Below are positions 44,200 through 55,649 of a DNA stretch of 64,000 bases, piece by piece. The notes beneath the pieces were generated by a model. The model was given only the letters and a program-made list of their open reading frames with translations, was not told where the DNA came from and did not search any database. Position 1 is the stretch's first letter. Every line of letters starts with the position of its first letter. The position numbers and the translations under genes are program-made. This DNA is from Persicaria tinctoria (lineage: Eukaryota > Streptophyta > Magnoliopsida > Caryophyllales > Polygonaceae): assembly GCA_037127255.1 (NCBI GenBank), contig JBANSL010000020.1:49637098-49701097 (forward strand), given 5' to 3'.

Positions 44200-45726
44200 A
44201 TGGAGAACGCGCTCTTGTACGCGCCCCCAATTTCCTTCTCTGAAAACTCATCTCAAGCCCTTGCTCCTTCAAGCTCTCCCCCCAAATCCCTTCGTTCAGG
44301 CTTAATCAGGCTAAATATGCTACAAATCCATGTACTATTCTCCCTCTTTGCTGGATCTGTGCTCAAATTTGGGACAAATCTTGTCTTCCCATACCGATTT
44401 CTTTTTGTTCGATGTGGTTGCGACCTTGCCCACATCTCTGTCAACCCGAATACTCCTCAGTTCGTGGTCCTTCTTTGGTGTTCCTGTTACAAATTCTTCA
44501 GTAGGGGGGAATCGAAGTTTCTTCTCCTCCCTCGGCGTTGCGGGATGTCTGTGGCTTGGTGGCCGGGGCCATCGGGCAGTTGGTGGTTGGGGATTGGGAT
44601 GTTCAGAAGGCCTGTCAAGCTATCTGTGACGAAAGATTTTCGAAAGAGAAAGAAAGAGCTCTCCGGCGGTGTAGGTGGGGGTTCCATGGTTTTCTGGCCT
44701 TCATGTGGCGGTTGGTCAGGCCTCGGGGGTGCGTCTCTTCGGCTTGGTGGCGGGGTGTGGCTGTTGCTTCTCTTTTCTTGCTTCCCTTGCTTGATCGTTG
44801 GGCTCCTGAATATTGATCGTGTTGATCAGACTGTATTACTTACCATCAGGTTCGTCCCTACTCATACGACATTGTTCGCCTTTCTCAGCTCTACAAAACC
44901 TTAAAAGAATCTTTTATTTCTCACAAATGCTATGGTTAATATGCTGTCTTTGACTCAACAAACCACCGTTTATCGGTGCCCCAACAAAAACGTGAAGGAG
45001 CCATGTGCTTCTTCACCCTCTACCTCCCGAAAGGGCCCTCTGAAATTGATGGTTAAACAGGTGTCTGAAGGTTCTACATATCTGTCGAACCTTGTTGTGC
45101 TCCTCCTGGCATCAGTATCCTTGCGGATTGTGAGACTGCTTCCCGCTACTAAATTTTGTGTCTCTCCGTCTTGCTACAGGTTTGCTACAGTACATTACCT
45201 TTTGGCTCCTATGAAATATTATATAATCCCTTTAGTGAAATTCGTTTTCCCGACATCTGGTCTGGATAAACTTCTTTGTATGATACAGAACAGAACTCTC
45301 TCTTGGGGAGTGAACAAACCGATGAAAGTTGTGTTTGCTCTTTCACCATCTACATCCCGTAAAGGTTTGCAGAAATACTTGGACAAACTGTCTGCAGTTG
45401 CTTTGGCTTTGGATGTGGATTCTCCTGCGATCTCTGCGCTATCACGGTTCTACATCTACACCCTGGCTGGGAATATGTGCACTACTAGATTATGGGTTTT
45501 CTTCCCATTCTCAACTTATGATGCAACTTTTATTAATCCTGCTTGTGAACCTGTTCTTGTGAAACTGAATTTGTTTAAGGAAATTTTTGCACTAAGTGAT
45601 GTTAAGAAGTCCTTCATTGATTTTCTTCTCTCTTTTGTGTTGTCACCGTGTGGCTATTTCCATACTGTTGTGCCTGCAGATATAATGTTTGGTTTCATCA
45701 TTTTCCCTACAAAAAAAATGGGGTGA
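44200..45726 (+). other. LINE 5' region with two unrecognised open frames
   Basis: Open frames 44200-44904 (234 codons) and 44932-45726 (264 codons), both plus strand with ATG starts. Neither shows the DUF4283/CCHC pattern usual for plant LINE ORF1. The second contains a duplicated unit: SPSTSRKGPLK near the start and SPSTSRKGLQK about 115 codons later. They could be a diverged ORF1 product or long 5'-UTR sequence that happens to be open. Confidence 0.35.
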
Positions 45727-46081
45727 TCTCCACCCAATTGGCGGCCTGTTCTACTCCGGCTGTTTACACGCTGTGTTGGGAGCCTAGTAATGGCTTACTC
45801 ATGGCCAATCTATTTCCAAGTAGCAGCTCCTTGGGATGGGCTTTTAAGTTCTCCAATTTTAAGTGTAAACAAGGGAGTCGGATTGGTAGGTCCAGGTGGG
45901 CTGCGCCATCTGATTGGCTTCGGCCCTTCGTATGGGCCTATTGCCTGAAACAAGCTTGGAAACTAGGAAATTACTACCTTCAAACAACAAGGCTCACCAT
46001 GAATAATTACTCATCACATTCGCTACAATGTCTCGATTTGAGGACTCGGAACATTAGTCCTTTAATCATTATAGGTTTTTT

Positions 46082-49000
46082 ATGAAGATTTGCTTCTGGA
46101 ACTGTCGAGGGATTGGTAAACGAACCTTTTGGATGGAAATTGATTCTATGTGTAAAAACGACCACATTCAAATCATGTCGTTAGCGGAAACAAAATCGGA
46201 AAATATCCCTGATGACAAATTATGGAGAAATATTGGTTTCGACGAAGGGGTATGGTCGCCGGCTGTTGGAAGATCTGGGGGAATTGGAGTCATCTGGAAA
46301 TCTCATCAATTGCTAAATTTTTCTATTTCCATAGATATCCATGCTCCTCGCATCATCGGCCTCCGAATTGAGAGCCCCCAGGATGGATTTCCGATCCTAG
46401 CTCTGTTTGTATATGCACCTCCGACACCAATGGATAAAGATATATTTTGGGAAATGCTAACAACAATTGTAAATGATTCCACTATTCCGTGCATTGTGCT
46501 TGGGGACCTAAATGAAATTCTGTGCAACTCTGATAAACTCGGCGGGGCCCATACCCGGGTCACCAGGTTCTCGCGTCTAATCTCTTTTAAAAACGACTGC
46601 TCTCTCCTTGACCTTCCTACATTTGGAAACCCGTTCACTTGGAGGAAGAACCCGGACGAAGATTTCAATATCCGCGAAAAACTTGACCGAGTGCTTGTTC
46701 ACCAACAGATCTAAGCATCATTCCCTAATTTGATAACCTATCATGGTGCCTTCTCTACCTCGGATCACTGCCCAATTTCCATATCTTTCGAGAACAATTC
46801 TATCTTCAAGGCACCACCTTTCAAATTCGAAAACGTCTGGCTGTTGCGGAAAGATTTTCGTAACATAGTCAAGCAATCCTGGAGGGCAACATGCCCTGGA
46901 TCGGCTATGTTTCAATTAATGTTTAAACAAAAAATACTAAAAAACAAGGCAAAAGAATGGAATAAGACAAGCTTCGGCAACATCTTCCGTTAATTAAAAA
47001 ACATAGACTCTGAGCTGCTGCGTATTCAGTCCACGAGACCTGGCTTTAACTCTAAAGCAGATCAAAAGAGAGAAAAGCAACTCATTGTGAAGAGGGATAA
47101 GCTCCTTTTATTTCAGAAATCTTTCTGGAGTCAAAGGGCTAAAACTAACCATTTAAAACTCTCAGATTCAAACACGGCTTATTTCCATCGAGTAGCTTCA
47201 AGACGACGACATAGAAAACAGATACGCAACATCCTATCCTCCACTGGTACGGTGGTCATGGGAGAAGAAAATGTTAGGACTGAGATAAAACGGGATTTTG
47301 AAATGAGGTTTAAGAAAGAGCCAACCGATGACGGCCTTCTTAACGAACTTCTGGAACTCATACAACCGGCCATCTCACCGGATGAAAACTGTTTTCTTAC
47401 AACAATCCCGACTAATTCAGAAATTAAAACATCGGTGTTTAGTCTAGGCCGAAACAAGTCCCCAGGACCTGATGGATTCACGACTGAATTCTATACAAAA
47501 TATTGGGATATAATCGGAAAATCGGTAATATGTGCGGTAAAAGGGTTTTTCCATTCCGGTAAAATGTTCCGACAAATTAACCATACTTTTATCTCCCTGC
47601 TTCCAAAGAGTGATGCTCCAACGACTACTAGTCACTACAGGCCCATCAGCCTTTGTTCCAATGTCTACAAAATAATTTCCAAAATTCTGACAAAAAGAAT
47701 GAAAAAAGTTATTGGTAAACTTATACATCCACTTCAGGGTGCCTTTGTTTCAGACAGGGCTATACAGGACAACATCCTAATAGCGCATGAAATCTTCCAC
47801 TCTTACAAGAATCGTAGGGGTCGGGAAGGATGGTTGGCCATAAAATTAGACATGGAAAAAGCCTACGATAGGGTGGACTGACACTTCCTCAAAAGTGTGC
47901 TGCTAAGATTCGGATTTCATGAAAGGTTTGTCGCGTGGATTATGGAATGCATTACGACTGTCTCATTCTCGGTGTTGGTTAACAATGGGCCTACGGACCT
48001 GTTTCTTCCGTCAAGAGGTATCCGCCAGGGCGATCCGCTATCCCCCTTTCTATTCATTTTAGGAGCAGAGGTTCTAGCCCGAAAACTAACAGCGGAAGCT
48101 AGCTTAGATAGATCTCAGCTAGGCTTCCCGATTGGCCGCAACGGGCCCCGTGTTCCGTTCCTCTCCTTTGCTGACGATATCATCATCTTCTCAAAGGGAA
48201 GCGTTGAAGCAGGGCACAAAGTAAAGACGATCATTGACTCTTACTGCAAAGTGTCTGGCCAAAAAGTCAATTACCACAAATCATGCTTCCAAGCAACTCG
48301 GGGGATTTCAAATCATAGGATTCTCCAGTTGCGTAATTGCCTCAACATTACTGAGGAAAACTCAATAGAAAAATATCTTGGTTGTCCTATTATCAATGGC
48401 AGAGTCACAAGTAGTACATTTGAAGACCTCATCTGTAAATCTAAACAACAACTGACAAAATGGAGGGCTAATACCCTCTCCCAGCAAGGTCGTGCTACAC
48501 TAATAAACTCCAACCTCTCGGCTAAGCCTCTTCATGTGATGCAGAACTTTATGCTCCCTGCTTCTATGCATAAAGAACTTGACCAGATAAACCGCTCTTT
48601 CTTTTGGAATAAGGACCTTCAATACCGGCCGCTAATTAGCTGGGACAGGATATGCAAACCGAAACAGTTTGGGGGGCTAGGAATTCGTAAATCAAGTGAT
48701 ATGAATGTTGCTCTCCAAATGAAGCTCTTGTGGAAGATTCTGGCAGAGCCTAGTAATGTGTGGGTTACTCTGATTAGACATAAATACCTGCGTACCACAA
48801 GTATTTTCGAGTACAAAAGATCGGCATCGTGCTCCTGGCAATGGACCAAGCTATCGGAACTAATAGATAAATTTAAAACTGGCCTAATTTGGTCAGTAGG
48901 AAATGGACACTCAATAAAATTCTGGACAGATAATTGGATCTCTACCTCCCCTCTTCTGGCTAGAGAGAATTGTCCTCTAGATTATGATCAGGAAGAAACG

Positions 49001-50206
49001 GTTAGTGACTATATTTTGGGGGGCAAGTGGTGGACTGAAAAACTAAAACGGAACCTCCCTAACAATCTGGTACAAGACATTCTAGACATCCCGCTTCCTG
49101 CATCGGAATTACAAGATCGCCTATACTGGTGGCCGGATAGGGAAGGTTGGTTTACTACTGCCAGTGCACACAAATTGATTACATCTCAAGCCTCTGCAAC
49201 CCCGGACAGTAATGACTGGATTTGGAAGATCGATACCCCTCCAAAAGTTAAGAACTTCCTTTGGAAAATAGCTCAGAATGGCCTCCCCACAGCCTCTAGG
49301 CTGTCCTATAGAGGTTCGGCGGTTCCTTCCACCTGTTCCCTATGTAATTTGGCGCCGGAGGACGAGGTCCATTTGTTTTTGGAATGTCCCTTTATCACAT
49401 CAATTCACCAGCTGCCGATCCAAGATCAATCAATGGTTGCTTGCTTGATTGCCCAGTCCCGGGATATCAGGCCCACTCTATCTGCCCTTGGGAAGAGACT
49501 AAACTCCGCCGCCATATCCAGGCTTGCTTTCTGCTGGTGGTTGACATGGTATATTAGGAATCAATTTCTGTTCCAACAGACTACTATCCCAGAGAAAGAT
49601 AAGACTATACAAATGATCCAAACTCATATAGACAACTGGAATAGAACATCTGTGCGGGAAATGGAATTTGAAGAAGAGCTTCGCACCCCTCGGCTGCACT
49701 CGGCAAAACAAAGTAAGAAACAACGTTCCGTTCATTGGCGGAAGCCTCCTAGGGGTACGTACAAACTAAACTTTGACGGTTCGACCCTTTCTAATGGCGA
49801 TAGTTCAGCGGGTGCAATTATTAGGGATTGGGAAGGACAACCAGTTTCCATTCAGCACCAGCTGCTTGGAAAACAAAACCCCCTTAAAGCGGAGTCTTTA
49901 GCCCTAAAATTGGGTGTTCAAAAAGTTCGACAACTAAACATTCAAAGGATCCAAATTGAAGACGACTATAAGATCATCATCGACCATTTAAAGGGGAAAT
50001 CTTCATGTCCATGGGAAATCGAACTAATCCTCTCGGATACACAATTACTGCTATCGACGGTGAAAGAAGCAATGTTCTTTCACATTCCTCGCATGGGCAA
50101 TAGAGTGGCTGATAAGGTTGCACACCTTAGCCACTCTGTCCGAGGAGTCGATATTAAAAATGATTTTGGTCTTCTTGACCTCATCCGTAAGGATGCTGCC
50201 GGGTAG
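46082..50206 (+). pseudogene. LINE ORF2 (endonuclease-reverse transcriptase-RNase H) with three nonsense codons
   Basis: One reading frame of 1,375 codons. It starts MKICFWNCRGIG, an AP-endonuclease-like N-terminus with GDLNEIL and SDHCPI. RT motifs include KSPGPDGF, LDMEKAYDRV, GIRQGDPLSPFLF and catalytic FADD (about 48167-48178). A zinc-binding region follows (DRLYWWPDREGWFTTASA, C-rich near 49330-49390), then RNase H (KLNFDGS, about 49750-50150). Stops interrupt it at 46712-46714 (TAA), 46991-46993 (TAA) and 47879-47881 (TGA, right after the conserved YDRVD). There is no frameshift, so decay is at an early stage. Length and domain order match plant L1. Confidence 0.93.
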
Positions 50207-50263
50207 GGCTATCCCACCCGAATTCTTTCCCAATCAAAAAAAAAAAAAACTAGCAAATTAAAA

Positions 50264-50779
50264 AGAAAAAAAAACCTTATGAAAATGAATTTGAAACCTA
50301 TAGAACGTGGGTAGATACTTCATACTAGATATGCTTGATGAAGGTAAGCTTTCTAAAATTAATTTCAAATTAATTCTTTATTGTATTTCTATTTTCTAGT
50401 AGGATAAATAACTACCAAATCCCCTAGCAATATTTTCAGTACTATAAATTCCAATTACTAGTACAAATTAAGTCTTTACATCTTTCAAATTAATTTTAAA
50501 TTCCAACTTAAAATTAATTTGAAACGCGGGTTGCAATATTGGTGATTGAAAATCGGAATAATCAGAATCTAGTTTTTTAATATTTATAATTTTTTTGAGG
50601 GGTAGTTATGATGATCATATTTATACCGACATATTGGGCAAAATCAAGTAACACAAACATTAAAAAAATAAAAGGTAACACAAAATCAAGTAATATATAT
50701 TACTGATCACTGACAACAAACATTCACATGTATTTACAACCTAAACCTAGTTTGTACAACATTTCAATTGTTCAACAAC
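50264..50779. other. AT-rich flank repeating the pre-LINE sequence
   Basis: Text at 50300-50430 (CGTGGGTAGATA, GATGAAGGTAA, AGGATAAATAACTA) repeats 44050-44130 on the other side of the LINE. This suggests an older local duplication. No gene here except possible 3' UTR of the RING ORF. Confidence 0.5.
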
Positions 50780-51004
50780 TCAAGGAGCATCGTTGGTAGC
50801 CATCGACAACTTAAACCGACATATTGGGCAAGATTGTTGATCCTGGATCCAGTCACATATGCAAACGTCATGGAAAAGGTGCCCACATGGCATTCGGGTG
50901 AGCATGGTTGTGTAATCCACCTCTTCCATACACATAGTGCACAATTGATCAATTGCGTCCGAAAATAGCCCCACACAGAGCGAATTTTCCCATAGTTTTT
51001 CCAT
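50780..51004 (-). CDS. Small RING-H2 zinc-finger protein, 74 aa
   Basis: Nearly the whole product is a RING-H2 domain: C22-x2-C25, C40-x-H42-x2-H45-x2-C48, C59-x2-C62, with the W at 52 typical of E2-binding RING fingers. It would be expected to act as an E3 ubiquitin ligase core (family knowledge). The ATG at 51002-51004 lies just downstream of a good acceptor (TTTGTAG at 51009), with an in-frame stop two codons before it, so the upstream exon is probably untranslated. At 74 aa it is short for the family and may be the 3' end of a larger or chimeric transcript. A possible 5' UTR extends up to about 53560. Confidence 0.7.
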   Translation of the reverse strand: MEKLWENSLCVGLFSDAIDQLCTMCMEEVDYTTMLTRMPCGHLFHDVCICDWIQDQQSCPICRFKLSMATNDAP

Positions 51005-51260
51005 AGATTACCTACAAATCATCACTTAATCATTAATCATGTAAAATATGGCAAATACATGAAATGCTTATTCAAGAGCTCAAAGACACCTAGACCAGAA
51101 TCCATATTTTTTTACCAATATGGGCAGAATGAGCATCTTTACCAAGCTGCTCCAACTGAATATACAAACAACCATCAAATCTCACATCTCAGACCTCTTG
51201 TAGATGACTTCCAAAACCCACATGAAAAGCTAATTTGAATAGGAGATGGCAAAACAATAC
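51005..51260 (-). other. Intronic or leader sequence between the RING ORF and the NDR-like exons
   Basis: Contains a candidate small exon (acceptor TATTCAG at about 51150, donor near 51109). In phase with the NDR-like exon upstream it meets a TAA after five codons. Confidence 0.35.
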
Positions 51261-51696
51261 CTATGCCATCTACTCCATGATCATTTACAATTTCAAAATT
51301 CTTGTATGTGTATCCAACAAAGTTAACGTCTTTAGATGGTAACATCTGCAGCCAAAGAAAACAAATATATCTATACTATACGACACAATAAATAGGCTGC
51401 ATAATGGATCGAAGAAAACAACAAACGTTTTGCACCAACCTTTCTCCATGCACTTGATTTTGGAGAAGTTGGAGCTTGACCATCAGTCTGAAACAATTAA
51501 AAGGGTCATGAAACCGAAACACTATAAAATTAGTAAGTTTGAATTTTGGAAACAAAAGGGAAGTCAAGAAACCTCTTCAAAATTTTCGAAGTTCCGAGTG
51601 TCCAACTCATCATTTACTTGTGGGATGAATGCGGCTTCTGTTTGATAGATCTTGCCCCACTCAACACTTTTAAACCATGGGAAAGGTTGGTGGATC
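51261..51696 (-). pseudogene. C-terminal exons of an NDR-type AGC protein kinase (fragment)
   Basis: Three spliceable exons, 51696-51573, 51487-51440 and 51345-51261, in matching phase. They give PWFKSVEWGKIYQ, FIPQVNDELDTRNFENFEE, TDGQAPTSPKSSAWRK and KDVNFVGYTYKNFE. This is the AGC-kinase tail, including the hydrophobic-motif region (FVGYTYKNFE) of plant NDR/STK38-like kinases. No kinase domain lies upstream before 53600; the upstream exon would be expected near 51750 but is not recognised. The frame terminates soon after the last exon. Probably a captured or broken gene fragment that may serve as leader for the RING ORF. Confidence 0.75.
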
Positions 51697-52223
51697 CTAG
51701 AGAGATCAAATTGCTAGATCAAAAGCACGAAAGTGGGATGTTTCAGTTCGAATTGAGAATGAATAAAATCAAAAGCACAAAACCAAAATGAAGTAAACAT
51801 AGAAATATACGGTAGACATCAAATTGTTGGATCATGTTGTATCACCGCCAGATATTTTGGTACATAGTGTTTATCTAGAAAAATTAGATACACAGGATTA
51901 ATCATTCACATGAGGATGTTACACCCAAAACATTTAAGTCAACAAAACACCATCCAAATCCAAATTTTGATCTCTACCTTAATCGAATGCAGCGCTCTGC
52001 GCATCAACTACCAAAGAACGACGCTCCTTCATCTAGAGATTGATATGCATTATACAACTAAAACAAAACCAATGAGTTTTTCTCGTGATTCTCTCTATGA
52101 CATTTCATCAAATAGGTGGAGTGCATGAGTAAATGATATTTCAAACCCATAAATTTTGAGAGCTTTCATTCCTCTAATCTTTAGATGTCATCAAACCCAT
52201 GTAAATAGGCCGAGAGCAATACG

Positions 52224-52370
52224 AAATTGAATCCCTAGGCCCTTATTTTCGACAAAATTGATAGGTTCAATCATAAGAATTGCTTAATTCTAAAATCCCC
52301 AAATTGAATCCCTAGGCCCTTATTTTCGACAAAATTGATAGCTTCAATAATAAGAATTGCTTAATTTATA
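52224..52370. repeat. 77-bp tandem duplication
   Basis: Two copies starting AAATTGAATCCCTAGGCC at 52224 and 52301, almost identical, in presumed intronic or leader sequence of the RING/NDR locus. Confidence 0.9.
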
Positions 52371-52569
52371 ATGAAGAAGATGAATCATGAAACAAACAAA
52401 AAAACCGAAACAAAAAACCAACCTCAAATGCAACCATATGGAGAAGTCGAAGAATCGGCAGAGTGCGGCATGTGTTCTTGATATATTCAGAAGCTGCAAA
52501 ATTACCCGATTCCAGGGTTCACGTAAGCTCATTATTCGACGGTGGTCCGGTGAAGCGGAAACCAGAAAT

Positions 52570-53328
52570 TAGGGTTGGGGAAAATTTCCCACGAAAACCG
52601 TACCAAGACGTACCACCCGAACCAATTCTCAGAACTCGGCTTGGTAATGGTAATCAAAACAGAAAATTTGGGATTACCATTACCAACCGACTTTCATTTG
52701 GTTGGTACGGTAATTACCAACCAAATATTACCAATATATATTTAGGGGTTTTAAAATTATTTTTAAAAGCTTATTTCTATTGTTTTAAGATTTCAATAAG
52801 TCAGATCTAGGTTTTCAATTTTAACCCTTCTGCACATCGACACTTCCGCTAGCTCGGCCTCGGTTCCAATTTCCAGAAGTCGGCATGGAAAACTTCTATT
52901 GTTACTTTCAGAAAATGCTTTTAATCAAGGGAGGAATGTTAGCTCGATCTCGGTTCAGACTAAAACCTAAATTTTATTCGGAAGCTAGTAGACATTTTAT
53001 TTTGAATATTATCGGGTCTATTTAAGTCTTTATATTGCTTTTGTGCTTAAATGTATGAACAATTTAAATATTTATGTTTCTACTTATAAATTTTAAATTT
53101 TAATTAAGTTGTATTGCCTTTGATTATTTGTATGTTTTTTTCTTCAACACAAAAAACATGGTAAAATACCATTACCAACACGTACCAGCCAACTTAATTG
53201 GTTACCAATTAAGTTGGTACAACCCCTTCGGTGGTTGGTAATGGTTTGGATTTTAAGATTACCAATTATAATTGGTTGGTACGTGGTAACGACAAAAACT
53301 AATTAGTATTGTACCAATTCCACCCCTA
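52570..53328. mobile_element. hAT-type MITE (759 bp) rich in TTGGTAATGGTA-like repeats
   Basis: Ends are TAGGGTTGGGG on the left and TAGGGGTGGAATT on the right (reverse complement). The flanks CCAGAAAT (52562-52569) and TCAGAAAT (53329-53336) match 7 of 8 bp. Subterminal regions carry many copies of GGTTGGTAAT/ATTACCAACC. Non-coding. Confidence 0.82.
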
Positions 53329-53600
53329 TCAGAAATCGCACGACGACCTGGAGATTGGAGAAAGGGGATTAGAGAAAGGGGGGTTAGGAGTTAGAGAAGG
53401 AAGAAGAAAAAAAAACCTAACACAATCTCCAGTAGCTTCTTCCATTGCCGAATCCCGTCCCTGCGTTGCAAAGGGAAAGAGAGAGATCGTGGGAGAGAGA
53501 GAGACGGCCAAAGGGATCGGAAAGAGCAGGGCAAAAACAAAAGAAAAGGAAATTTTTTTAGAACTCCACGTGGATAGCCTACCTATCATCTAAAAGACTC
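53329..53600 (-). promoter_or_regulatory. Possible 5' UTR/first exon of the RING-NDR locus
   Basis: CT-rich on the minus strand with an ATG at about 53485 opening MEEATGDCVR. The neighbouring segment 52400-52560 also has ATG-initiated text (MSLREPWNRVILQ) ending at a donor-like GAG|GTTGG. Removing the hAT MITE joins the two. Weak evidence for a transcript start. Confidence 0.3.
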
Positions 53601-55649
53601 AGTTTTAAAATATAGGAGGATAGTTTTAACCATGGTGTAATAAAATTAATAAATGAGAATTTATATGGAATATGAGATAGTGCTAAAACTGCCTAACGAA
53701 TAGGCTCACAACTTTTACATTTGAATCAGTTTGTTTAACTTGCTTATATTTCAATTATTTGATGTGCTACATAATACGGGTAAACATTTGTTCTCATAAA
53801 TTAATTAAGTAATTTGTATTAAATTTATCTTTTAAATATCATATCATACACTTGCGGACAACCGTGGGCCGCCCGGCCCGGTGTAGTGGACGGGCTTAGA
53901 CAGACAGAGCGTCAAGCCCATGAATCGGGCTTAGCCCAGCCCGTGCATGCAATACCGAAAAAATATTTTGGTTAAAACCTCTCCCAAGTCCGCCCCACAC
54001 CCGCATTTGCTCGGATCTATCGAATCTATATACATATATTTAGTATTTTAAGATAATATAAGATCTTATATGTATTTGAATTTGAAACAAGGTAAAAGAA
54101 GGCGAATGAGATCACTTGTGTCAAAACCCCCTACCCCTAAATGTCCATTCTCACCACTCGAATTATAAAGAATTTAAATAAATTAAGAAAAGGATAAAGG
54201 GAAGGGTGGATTGTGAGAGGGTATAGGCGGAGACATGGAGATTCCGGAACAACAGACTCGGATTGTGAAAGGAAATAATGAGAATCAAAAGGTATTGGGT
54301 TCAAACCCCCTCACCTTTTATTTGTTTTATTATATCATTATTCCTCACAACTATTTAAGTTAGAAATGTTATATTTAAATTATATATTTAACTTTTGCTT
54401 TCAATATTGTTTTAAAAATAAATTTTCTTGATTTCTTTCTATATTTTTAGTTTCTCTAAAATATTTCAATAAAAATGTCATATTTATATTTAAATTATAT
54501 ATTTAAAATTTTCTTTCAATATTGTTTTAAAAGTAATTATTCTTCATTTTGTTTTTCTATTTTTTTGTTGCTCTCGACTATTTAAATAAATAAATCACAA
54601 TTTTAGTGTTTTTCAATATTAAAAAAATTATTCTTAATAGGTATATTGTCATGGAATGAGCCAAGCCCAATATCATTTGTACACACTATATAAACCAAGT
54701 TCAGTGGTTGAGCTTGGTATCGATATTCAGAACCCAATTTCCCTTACCTTCTCCTTTCTTTTCTATCTTCTTCTTCTCTTTCACCTAAAATCTCCCTTTC
54801 TTCACTCTTAATCCTCCATGAAAGCCTAAGCTTTCGCATATCCGACCTCCCTATCATGACATATACACGTACTCAAAAAAAAAAATTTCACGAAATATTT
54901 AAGCACCTCCTTGACCGAAATCCTGACTCAGCCACTGTATACATGTACTAAAATCAATGCATTATGTCTTACATGGCATGTTTTGATTGATTCTATGAAA
55001 TTTTTTTATTGAATAATATGTTGTCGTAATTTATATAAAGTTATCATAAAACACAATCTATCTATCTATCTATAATTTAGCTAACTGATAAGAATATATA
55101 TCAAAACTATTTCATAACCATACTTAACAAAAATATTAATAGATAGTAAATATTTTATGTGTTATTTTATTTATATATAGATTAATTTTTGGTGGAAATA
55201 GTTGTTTGTATCGAAATTAATTACTTCATAGTTATTTTATTTTTATGTATTATTTTATTTATAGAATGAATTATTTAGATCTAGAATAATTTTAATTATA
55301 TAGTTTTCAAACACTTTGATCGTTATCAGTTTAATTATCACATTGTAATTCGTTTTTTTTTGGGTCATATTTATAATAAGATTTTTTATATAGATATATA
55401 GATGTAATTTTATAACATTTTGTTAATATATTCTTGTGCAAGAGATGAGACATAAACTAGTATATTGATAATATAGACAATTCAATATGATAAGAGCATA
55501 TATCTATTCTATATCATTAATATTTTGCGATATATAAGATATATCATTGATATTTGGCGATATGTCAATGATATTTAATACATTTACTATGTAAACATTA
55601 AATTTTGAAGTTTATTTGGTAATTTTAAGGTATGAAATTTATTTAATTA
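53601..55649. other. AT-rich repeats, no gene recognised
   Basis: Holds a GC-rich patch at about 53860-54010 (GTGGGCCGCCCGGCCCG), reminiscent of hAT subterminal repeats but without identified ends. A possible degraded Helitron 3' end sits near 55460 (CATAAACTAG|T). Otherwise AT-rich with stops in every frame. Confidence 0.4.

Larger units (their letters stand above)
44146..50248 (+). mobile_element. Full-length L1-type LINE (6.1 kb) with 15-bp target duplication
   Basis: Starts GGGAGACGCC at 44146 and ends in a poly(A) run at 50248. The 15-bp duplication ACTAGCAAATTAAAA flanks it exactly (44131-44145 and 50249-50263), so both ends are genuine and the copy is not 5'-truncated. ORF2 (endonuclease, RT, zinc-binding, RNase H) spans 46082-50206. 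The upstream 1.9 kb lacks a recognisable CCHC ORF1. Confidence 0.95.

Noticed and set aside
50764..50976. Second open frame across the RING exon, continuous in phase with the NDR-like exon
   Set aside because: It encodes no known motif and is the alternate frame of the RING-H2 domain; kept only as a caution about exon phase.
54270..54320. tRNA/SINE-like B-box word (GGTTCAAACCCCC)
   Set aside because: No cloverleaf, no A box at the right distance and no poly(A)-type tail; a chance match.
54702..54937. Possible hAT element: CAGTGGTTGAGC on the left and CAGTGGCTGAGTC (reverse complement) on the right
   Set aside because: The ends look hAT-like but no 8-bp flanking duplication is present and the interior is promoter-like text; too weak to call.
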